NCBI GenBank assembly: GCA_023395435.1
Contig: JAEWZG010000129.1
Coordinates: 1 to 11,004, forward strand
DNA from: Bacillota bacterium
GTDB lineage: Bacteria > Bacillota > Clostridia > Oscillospirales > Ruminococcaceae
Direction: 5' to 3'
DNA: 11,004 bases
Shown here: in pieces, positions 1 to 5,968 of the stretch
Numbering within the stretch: the first letter of the stretch is position 1
How the letters are laid out: each line of letters starts with the position of its first letter
Made by a program: the position numbers and the translations under genes
Notes under the pieces: generated by a model
The model's database searches: none
What the model was told of the DNA's origin: nothing
The model's input: the letters and a program-made list of their open reading frames with translations, nothing else

Positions 1-2
1 AG

Positions 3-305
3 AATATAAAGGTCAACAAGGATGTTGTTTCATATATAGTAAATATTATTGATGAAACAAGAAAGAATGAATTTATTTCACTTGGGGCAAGTCCACGTGC
101 AACTCTTGCACTTATAAGAGCATCACAGTCACTTGCTTATACAGAGGGCAGGCAGTTCGTTCTCCCTGATGATGTTAAGAAAATGAGCAGATATGTTTTG
201 TCGCATAGAGTTGTTTTATCAATGGAAGCTAAAATAAATAAAATGGATATTAGTAGCATTGTTAATAGTATAGTAAGCAAGGTCAAGGTTCCGATTTATA
301 AATAA
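3..305 (+). CDS. MoxR-family AAA+ ATPase, C-terminal fragment
   Basis: The last 100 residues of a protein whose start lies left of the window. The frame is open from the first complete codon to TAA. The sequence ISLGASPRATLALIRASQS, followed by AYTEGRQFVLPDDVK, is the characteristic sensor-2 and lid region of MoxR AAA+ ATPases (the SPR arginine is sensor 2, which contacts ATP). The Walker A and B motifs would lie upstream and cannot be seen. MoxR proteins are thought to act as chaperone-like ATPases for partner proteins encoded beside them. The next two genes, DUF58 and a membrane transglutaminase, are its usual partners, and only 12 bases separate this stop from the DUF58 start, so one operon is likely. 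Family assignment is firm; the substrate is unknown. Confidence 0.9.
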   Translation, partial: NIKVNKDVVSYIVNIIDETRKNEFISLGASPRATLALIRASQSLAYTEGRQFVLPDDVKKMSRYVLSHRVVLSMEAKINKMDISSIVNSIVSKVKVPIYK

Positions 306-317
306 CGGGGGACAAGC

Positions 318-1496
318 ATGATACGAAAAAAAATTGCAATAATCCTGATGATTGCTGTTACTGCAACCTTTGCATCGTTTTTCGGTGGGCCTGTAACCTA
401 TGGATTATTATATATTTCAATAATTATTCCTCTTTCGGCATTGATATATTGTGCATATGTTGGTATTGCTTTTAAGCCTGTACAATCGGTAAAACAGCGT
501 CAGATTGAAAAGGGTAAGGATGTAACATATTCTGTTTTGCTCACTAATAAGAGCTTTTTGCCGTTCACTAATGTAAGAATGATTCATTATTCAGATAAAA
601 AGGATATAGAAGAGAAAGGATTGTTCAATAATTATTGTATTGTTCCAAAGGAAGAATATGAAATCATATCGAAGATAACCTGCCCGAAGAGGGGCGTTTT
701 TGATATGGGAATTAAGAAGGTTATTGTTCATGACTTCCTTAATGCTTTCAAAATGTCGGGTAATGTTCAAAAACTGGGTAAGGTCTATGTCGTGCCAAGA
801 CTTATAATTCTCAGTAATATTATTGCTGAGCTTGACACTGAATGTGACAGAGTCAGACCACAGTTCTCTGTCATCAACAGGCAGGAAGTCCCTGACATTG
901 ATATGCGAAGGTATATTTCAGGGGATAACCGAAAGATGATTCACTGGAAGGCAAGTGCAAAAAGGAACGAGCTTTATACAAGAAAATATATTAATAATCC
1001 TGACCCTGTAATGAAGATTGTTGTTGATCTTAGCCCGATAGGTACTCCGAAAGATAATTCTGTTGAAACTGAGGACAAAATTCTTGAAGCTTCACTTGCT
1101 ATTATGAAGTTTTATCAGAAAAAGAAGAAGCCGACTACTGCTGTTTATGCTGACAGTGTCATTAATATGGTTAGAGTAAGCACTGATAATGAATTCAATA
1201 ATTTTTATAGAAAATGTGCAGAGGTTGTTTTCACTACAACACATACAGCAGATGAATGTATTATAAAATGCCTTGAAAAAGAAGAATCTGGCTCACATTT
1301 TGTTCTGGTAATGAACAGATTAACAGATCGAATTTCTAATGTATGCAAGAGAGCAATTGAGCTTGGTAATATTGTTACTGTTATTTTAGTTGACGATAAC
1401 GGAAGCGAGAGAGAAAAATTCGAAACAGATTTTAAAAACGATATTATTGTAATAAATAAAGATCAGGGAATTTCAGACGTCCTTGAGAGAAAATAG
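318..1496 (+). CDS. DUF58 domain membrane protein
   Basis: A 392-residue protein beginning with two hydrophobic segments (about residues 6-21 and 28-49), followed by a largely soluble region. The DUF58 signature is clear at about residues 195-220: DMRRYISGDNRKMIHWKASA, then a conserved-looking KRNEL. In the family this lies next to a von Willebrand A-like fold; here the following segment VMKIVVDLSP (231-240) would be its first strand, but the usual DxSxS metal site is not intact (DLSP only). The ATG start is supported by GGGGG about seven bases upstream. It sits between MoxR and the transglutaminase with gaps of 12 and 10 bases. The DUF58 biochemical role is not established; by family context it is a probable partner of the MoxR ATPase at the membrane. 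Length is typical. Confidence 0.93.
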   Translation: MIRKKIAIILMIAVTATFASFFGGPVTYGLLYISIIIPLSALIYCAYVGIAFKPVQSVKQRQIEKGKDVTYSVLLTNKSFLPFTNVRMIHYSDKKDIEEKGLFNNYCIVPKEEYEIISKITCPKRGVFDMGIKKVIVHDFLNAFKMSGNVQKLGKVYVVPRLIILSNIIAELDTECDRVRPQFSVINRQEVPDIDMRRYISGDNRKMIHWKASAKRNELYTRKYINNPDPVMKIVVDLSPIGTPKDNSVETEDKILEASLAIMKFYQKKKKPTTAVYADSVINMVRVSTDNEFNNFYRKCAEVVFTTTHTADECIIKCLEKEESGSHFVLVMNRLTDRISNVCKRAIELGNIVTVILVDDNGSEREKFETDFKNDIIVINKDQGISDVLERK

Positions 1497-1502
1497 AGGT
1501 GA
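1495..1502 (+). promoter_or_regulatory. Ribosome binding site deciding the transglutaminase start
   Basis: AGAGGTGA overlaps the DUF58 stop codon and lies just before ATG at 1507. A TTG at 1483 in the same frame would add eight residues inside DUF58 but has no comparable ribosome binding site, so 1507 is preferred. Confidence 0.7.
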
Positions 1503-1506
1503 CAGA

Positions 1507-4020
1507 ATGACACAGCAAAAATCAGCAAGCAAAATTATATTTTCAGTTGCTTCAATATTTCTTCTGACAGTATTTTTCAATGTGGCGTTCTGTGTTGCAT
1601 ATAATTTTGAATATGAGATTGATTTGATAATTATCAGTTCATTTGTCACAAGCGGACTGACTGCGGTATATTATCTTCTCCAAAATTCCGGGAAAGTAAT
1701 ATTTATATCAGTTGTGGTTGTTATAATTCTTTTTTGGATTCTAACAATTCCAGATTTCACCTCATATTTTCAGGAGTTTATATATTGGTTTATTGACTAT
1801 GCAGAGGGAAATGCTGGTGAGGATGAGCAATATATTAATCTTACAAAACGAATAGCCTTTGCACTCATTCTCATCAATGCGGTCTTTTTGCAGAGTAATA
1901 TTACCAGAAGATTATCTTGTTTCATTATTACTCTGGGAATGCTGTGCTTCTGTGGCTATTACGAATATGACATACCAAGAATAATAATCAGTTTTGCACT
2001 TGTTTATGAAGTTCTTGTAATGATTGAAGTAGGTTTAAGATATACACAAAAGCAGAAGGACGAGAGCAAAAGGCTTGAGGTGCTTTCTAGACTTGCGCCG
2101 ATAGTCGTAGCAGTAGTTCTAATTTCAAATATTCTGCCGGCACCTTCTGATCCGCTTGAGTGGGGTGGTGCAAGGTCAGCCTATAAATTCCTCAAGGCAC
2201 AGATTAACAATATTGCAGGTGACCTTGGAATTATTGATAAGGATAAAGATAAGGACAAGACTATTGGCTTTTCTGACGGAATAGAGCTTGGCGGAAACAT
2301 TAAAAACGATAAAACTGTTGCTTTTGAAATTACTTTTAATGCAGTTCCAAAGCAGAATATTTATGTTAAGGGTGCTATAAATGATACTTATAAGAATAAT
2401 GGCTGGACGCGAAAATATAATGATAATGTCAAGTGGGGAAGCAATGCCAACGAAGTTGTTGACGAATATGTAGCTGATTATGCAGAATTATATTATTCAA
2501 TTATAAGAAGTGGCTTTTTCTACACAGCGGATTCTTTTGTAAAGAGTTATGCAACAAGAATAAGATACATGGGATTAAAAACAAATTGTGTACTTTATAG
2601 TACAAGAGTGGGAACAAAGGTTGATTTTGAGAACTCTGTCAATACCAAAGGGCCAGTATGGTTTTTCGATAAGCAACAGGGGAAGGACACAGCATATACC
2701 TTTGTTTTTACTGACTTATCCCAACTCGACAGGACATTCACAAGCTTGGTAAATGACCAAAAGAGTTTTAAATACAGTGCACAGAAAGATAGCTACAATT
2801 TATATCCTCAGAAACAAATTGAAGAGGGCTCCGCTCAAGAGATGTATATGGATTCAAGTACTGTTATTGATTACATTAAACAGGCTTATAATCTTTCGTT
2901 TGAAAATTGTCCGAATAATCTTGATGGCTTATTAGAAAAGCGTGCAGCAAATATTAGAAGTCACTATCTTAATGTCCCAAAGAGTGTTCCAGACAGAGTT
3001 ACTAAACTTGCAAAGGAAATAACAAAAGGTGCAAAAACCGATTATGACAAGCTTAAAGCACTTGAAAGCTATCTTGTCACTAATTATAAGTATACAATAA
3101 AACCAGGAACCATACCAAATGGGAAGGATGCTGTGGATTATTTTTTGTTTGAGAAGAAGAGCGGGTATTGTACTTATTTTGCTTCGGCAATGGCTATTAT
3201 GGGAAGAAGCCTTGGTATTCCAACAAGAATAGCACAGGGATATATTGTAAAAGCCGAACCGTTCAAAGCAAAATATAATGTAACAGAAAATGAAGCTCAC
3301 GCATGGGTTGAAGGTTATATTGAGGGATTAGGATGGGTGAATTTTGAACCTACCGCTGGTTTTGTGTATAATGAATTTGGTTCAAGTTCAAAAACTGACA
3401 GTTCAAGTCGTATTGAAAGCAAACCTGATTCTTCCTCACAGCAGTCAAGCTCAACACCTGATTCAAGCTCAAGCATTACTGACAGCAGTGACGCAAGCAG
3501 TGATGATACTGCATTGGATTCAAATAGTTCAAGTGAAAGTGGTGGAACTATTGATTTAAAAAATACAGGTGGAAGGATCCTGTGGCTTTTAGTTATTATT
3601 GCTGGTCTTGTAATATTGCTCACACCGTTGATTGAATATGTTAAAATAAATATTACCTTTATAAAGTATGAAAGACTGTATAAGTCGGCGGATAATAATC
3701 TTAAGATTTATATGGATTTTGCCGCATTAATAAAATTGCTCGAAAGCAAAAAGCTCAAGCTTGAAGAATTTGAAACCTTATCTGAATATTCATTAAGAAT
3801 TAATTGTTTTAATCCGGATGTAAATGACAGTATTAAAGAGGTGCTTGATATTTATATGAAAGAGCGTTATGGCGGAATTGATATATGTAATGCAGAACAG
3901 AAGAAGGTAGAAATGACACGACAGCTTGTTGAAAGCTATATTAAAGATGAAATTTCGGCTTTCAAGTACTTCCGTTTATCGTATAACACAGCAAAAAGCG
4001 GGTACAAAAGGTTTAAATAA
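1507..4020 (+). CDS. Multi-pass membrane transglutaminase-like protein (TgpA-type)
   Basis: 837 residues from ATG 1507. About seven hydrophobic helices fill residues 10-215. An extracellular part follows, with the family pattern IYVKGAINDTYKNNGW. The transglutaminase core has a likely catalytic Cys555 (KSGYCTYFASAMA) and His598 (NEAHAWVEGY); the third catalytic position, 16 residues after the His, is Glu614 (WVNFEPTAG) where Asp is classical. A Ser-rich linker (626-678) leads to another membrane helix (691-711) and a cytoplasmic tail with DUF4129-like character (about 713-837). The topology puts the Cys/His core outside the cell. Such proteins follow MoxR and DUF58 genes in many bacteria (the Pseudomonas TgpA locus is the studied case). 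The substrate is unknown; it may act as a transglutaminase, a protease or an amidase on cell-wall or surface proteins. Family is firm, function inferred. Confidence 0.92.
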   Translation: MTQQKSASKIIFSVASIFLLTVFFNVAFCVAYNFEYEIDLIIISSFVTSGLTAVYYLLQNSGKVIFISVVVVIILFWILTIPDFTSYFQEFIYWFIDYAEGNAGEDEQYINLTKRIAFALILINAVFLQSNITRRLSCFIITLGMLCFCGYYEYDIPRIIISFALVYEVLVMIEVGLRYTQKQKDESKRLEVLSRLAPIVVAVVLISNILPAPSDPLEWGGARSAYKFLKAQINNIAGDLGIIDKDKDKDKTIGFSDGIELGGNIKNDKTVAFEITFNAVPKQNIYVKGAINDTYKNNGWTRKYNDNVKWGSNANEVVDEYVADYAELYYSIIRSGFFYTADSFVKSYATRIRYMGLKTNCVLYSTRVGTKVDFENSVNTKGPVWFFDKQQGKDTAYTFVFTDLSQLDRTFTSLVNDQKSFKYSAQKDSYNLYPQKQIEEGSAQEMYMDSSTVIDYIKQAYNLSFENCPNNLDGLLEKRAANIRSHYLNVPKSVPDRVTKLAKEITKGAKTDYDKLKALESYLVTNYKYTIKPGTIPNGKDAVDYFLFEKKSGYCTYFASAMAIMGRSLGIPTRIAQGYIVKAEPFKAKYNVTENEAHAWVEGYIEGLGWVNFEPTAGFVYNEFGSSSKTDSSSRIESKPDSSSQQSSSTPDSSSSITDSSDASSDDTALDSNSSSESGGTIDLKNTGGRILWLLVIIAGLVILLTPLIEYVKINITFIKYERLYKSADNNLKIYMDFAALIKLLESKKLKLEEFETLSEYSLRINCFNPDVNDSIKEVLDIYMKERYGGIDICNAEQKKVEMTRQLVESYIKDEISAFKYFRLSYNTAKSGYKRFK

Positions 4021-4040
4021 ATAATATAATTTGATATAAT
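4012..4040 (+). promoter_or_regulatory. Candidate sigma-A promoter for the HAD phosphatase
   Basis: TTTAAA, a 17-base spacer, then TATAAT at 4035-4040 with an extended -10 (TGA before TATAAT). It overlaps the transglutaminase stop codon. The expected start of transcription (about 4047) would give a very short leader before AAGGA at 4051. No terminator is visible after the transglutaminase gene, so read-through is also possible. Confidence 0.5.
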
Positions 4041-4062
4041 AAAAATAATAAAGGATAATAAA

Positions 4063-4713
4063 ATGCTAAACAAAAAATTCATTCTTTTTGACCTTGACGG
4101 AACGCTGACAAACCCATATGAGGGAATAACAAAATCTGTTCAGTATTCACTTGCATCATTTGGAATTGACGAAAAGCAGGAAAATCTGAAGAGGTTTATC
4201 GGTCCGCCTCTTACATGGGCTTTTAAAGAGTATTATGGGTTTAATGATGAAACAACAGCACAGGCAATTAAAAAATACCGAGAAAGATTTTCAGAAAAAG
4301 GCATATTTGAAAATGATTTGTATGAGGGGATTCCAGAACTGCTTGATATACTTAAAAAAAGCGGCAAGGAGATTATTCTTGCCACATCAAAGCCAATTGA
4401 ATTTTCCGAAAAAATAATTGATTATTTTGGTTTGACAAAATACTTTTCCTTTATGGCGGGGAGTACGTTAAAGGGCGAGAGAGATACAAAGGCTGAGGTT
4501 ATCGAATATGCTTTAAATGAGATGAATATAACAGATTTATCGCAGGCTGTTATGATTGGTGATCGTGAGCACGATATATATGGAGCTAAGGCAAACAATA
4601 TTGAATCAATAGGTATTCTTTATGGCTTTGGCAATAGAGAAGAATTTGAAAAAGCCCGAGCAGATTATATCTGTGATACAGTTAAGGAGTTGGAGAACCT
4701 TATTTTAAGGTAG
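4063..4713 (+). CDS. HAD-superfamily phosphatase, phosphoglycolate phosphatase-like
   Basis: 216 residues, a complete haloacid dehalogenase fold of subfamily I. Motif I is FDLDGTLT with nucleophile Asp10 and acid/base Asp12. The helical cap lies in roughly residues 16-85, including IGPPLTWAF, which is typical of the phosphoglycolate phosphatase/5'-nucleotidase-like group. Motif II is ILATSKP (Thr108), motif III the lysine of DTKAEV (Lys143), and motif IV IGDREHD (Asp167, Asp171, Mg2+ ligands). All catalytic residues are present, so it should be an active cytoplasmic phosphatase. The true substrate (phosphoglycolate, a nucleotide, a sugar phosphate or pyrophosphate) cannot be read from sequence. 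AAGGA about seven bases before ATG supports the start. Four bases separate it from the next gene, implying co-transcription. Confidence 0.9.
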   Translation: MLNKKFILFDLDGTLTNPYEGITKSVQYSLASFGIDEKQENLKRFIGPPLTWAFKEYYGFNDETTAQAIKKYRERFSEKGIFENDLYEGIPELLDILKKSGKEIILATSKPIEFSEKIIDYFGLTKYFSFMAGSTLKGERDTKAEVIEYALNEMNITDLSQAVMIGDREHDIYGAKANNIESIGILYGFGNREEFEKARADYICDTVKELENLILR

Positions 4714-4717
4714 CATT

Positions 4718-5041
4718 ATGATTACATTTAAAGATATAAGTCAATGCCTCAATACTGATTTACAAGGGAGATCCTGTATAGAAATTGAGTTTTGCATTGA
4801 CGGATACGAGCAGTTTTATGAATGCTGGATGGGAAAAATGTCAAATCAATGTACTGATGAAGATGTATTTTGGTTCGGATTGACTCCTGACGGTAATAAT
4901 GCTTATGATTATTCTGATTTCAAACATATGTCATCAGACAAGGTCTTTCAAGGTAGTAGCTTAGAAGAAATATGGGATAAGGTTATGGTTTTGTCCATAG
5001 ACGGCTGTAACCCAGAGGAACGTATAAAACATTACCTATAA
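4718..5041 (+). CDS. Small Cys-rich acidic protein of unknown function
   Basis: 107 residues that I do not assign to a named family. It starts four bases after the HAD gene; AAGG at 4707-4710 gives a suitable ribosome binding site. There is no signal peptide or membrane helix, so it is probably cytoplasmic. It contains six cysteines (10, 20, 26, 36, 45, 97) without a CxxC pair, and many aromatic and acidic residues. Recognisable-looking segments are ECWMGKM (35-41), FWFGLTPDGNNAYDYSDF (51-68) and LSIDGCNPEER (92-102); I have an impression of similar hypothetical proteins in Firmicutes but cannot confirm it. Coding is supported by operon spacing, codon use like its neighbours, and the terminator directly after the stop. 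Its job may relate to the phosphatase upstream, but that is only positional. Confidence 0.75.
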   Translation: MITFKDISQCLNTDLQGRSCIEIEFCIDGYEQFYECWMGKMSNQCTDEDVFWFGLTPDGNNAYDYSDFKHMSSDKVFQGSSLEEIWDKVMVLSIDGCNPEERIKHYL

Positions 5042-5044
5042 AAA

Positions 5045-5074
5045 AACAAGCGTTACAGTTAAGTAACGCTTGTT
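5045..5074. terminator. Bidirectional intrinsic terminator between convergent genes
   Basis: A perfect 12-bp stem (AACAAGCGTTAC against GTAACGCTTGTT) with a six-base loop AGTTAA. It lies four bases after the rightward 107-residue gene and six bases beyond the stop of the leftward lipoprotein gene. The leftward transcript gets a T-rich tail (TTTTTATA), and the rightward one a weaker CTTTTCTATTT. It is therefore likely to end transcripts from both sides. Confidence 0.88.
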
Positions 5075-5079
5075 CTTTT

Positions 5080-5892
5080 CTATTTCCCATAAGCCATATA
5101 TGAAAGAATTCTTGTATAAGCTATTGGCTTAAGATGACATCCGTCAGCGGCGGCAAAAACTGATAAGAGATTGCCATGTTTATCGGAGAGAATGTTATAT
5201 ATATTCACAAAGCCGATATCGGGGTAGCTTGCTTTCAGCAGATTTTCTGTGTATACATTGCATTCTTTTATCTTGCCGTTCGCGTGCCATGAATGTGAAG
5301 CTGTTGTTGGTGCCATTGACATTATATAAAATTTTGTCTGTGGGCTTACAGCTTTGAGTTTTTGGACTAAATTCACCATATTTGTTGCGTAAGCTTCCTT
5401 TGAGGTGAAGTTTATTCCGTTTAGGCCCATCCATAAATAAACATTCTTCGGCTGTGATGCTTTTATACAATCAACTATATTATACTTTCCGTTGTTATAT
5501 GAAAATGTATAATTATATATAGTATCTGTTCTTATATTTCTATCAGCAAAAACCTGATTTGCTAATAGTAGTTTAGGATAAACCTTAAAACCTGAGCATA
5601 TTGAATCACCAATAAAAGCTATATTGCTTTCAAATGAGGGGCTTCTTACAAAAAGCTTTGCATCAAATCCGGCTGGTACTGAGCCTTTAGGTGGAGCAAT
5701 AACCGGTGTTGCCGTTGTGGTCATAGCGGGAGTGGTTGTTGTTATAGTTGTAGTAGTTTCTGGCATAGTGGTTGTAACAGACGGTGTTGTAACTTGTGAT
5801 AACGAAGAATCCGAGGTAGAGCTTTTTTCATCAGAACATCCTGACATTGATAGAATTAATAAAGCGACACAAGTCAATGTCAGTAATTTCAT
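5080..5892 (-). CDS. SGNH/GDSL-hydrolase lipoprotein
   Basis: 270 residues from ATG 5892. The signal peptide MKLLTLTCVALLILSMSGC ends in a lipobox with Cys19, so the mature protein should be lipid-anchored outside the membrane. A Ser/Thr/Pro-rich spacer fills about residues 20-68. The SGNH hydrolase domain follows: block I IAFIGDSICSGF with nucleophile Ser97, block III WMGLNGIN (Gly156, Asn158, oxyanion hole), and block V DGCHLKP with Asp250 and His253 completing the triad. All catalytic elements are present, so an esterase or deacetylase acting on envelope glycans or polymers is a reasonable inference, but the substrate is unknown. The start is decided by AGGAGG six bases upstream; an in-frame extension to 5919 would put nine extra residues before the signal peptide. 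It lies 68 bases downstream of the FtsA-like gene with its own candidate promoter. Confidence 0.88.
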   Translation of the reverse strand: MKLLTLTCVALLILSMSGCSDEKSSTSDSSLSQVTTPSVTTTMPETTTTITTTTPAMTTTATPVIAPPKGSVPAGFDAKLFVRSPSFESNIAFIGDSICSGFKVYPKLLLANQVFADRNIRTDTIYNYTFSYNNGKYNIVDCIKASQPKNVYLWMGLNGINFTSKEAYATNMVNLVQKLKAVSPQTKFYIMSMAPTTASHSWHANGKIKECNVYTENLLKASYPDIGFVNIYNILSDKHGNLLSVFAAADGCHLKPIAYTRILSYMAYGK

Positions 5893-5898
5893 AGAAAA

Positions 5899-5904
5899 CC
5901 TCCT
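5899..5904 (-). promoter_or_regulatory. Ribosome binding site deciding the lipoprotein start
   Basis: A perfect AGGAGG on the minus strand, six bases before ATG 5892. It fixes the start so that the signal peptide is N-terminal. Confidence 0.85.
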
Positions 5905-5939
5905 GTTATAAAGTGACAATATTGATAATAAATATTATG

Positions 5940-5968
5940 CGTATACTGTGATAGGGTATGCTAGTCAA
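5940..5968 (-). promoter_or_regulatory. Candidate promoter for the SGNH lipoprotein
   Basis: On the minus strand, TTGACT (5968-5963), a 17-base spacer and TATACG (5945-5940). The -35 runs into the last codons of the FtsA-like gene. The predicted transcription start (about 5933) lies inside an AT-only palindrome ATAATA-AA-TATTAT (5925-5938) that could be an operator or be chance. No terminator is seen between the two genes, so read-through is also likely. Confidence 0.45.

Noticed and set aside
3369..3542. Repetitive Ser codons suggesting a DNA tandem repeat
   Set aside because: The repeats are irregular at DNA level (mixed TCA, AGC, AGT, TCT); this is a low-complexity protein linker, not a unit repeat.
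3315..3623. A minus-strand open frame rich in Leu, Ser and Glu
   Set aside because: It is the antisense of the Ser-rich linker of the transglutaminase, with no start context.
5624..5911. A plus-strand open frame with long Val-rich runs, resembling a membrane protein
   Set aside because: It is the antisense reading of the Thr-rich spacer of the lipoprotein; ACA/ACT codons read backwards give Val and Ser codons.
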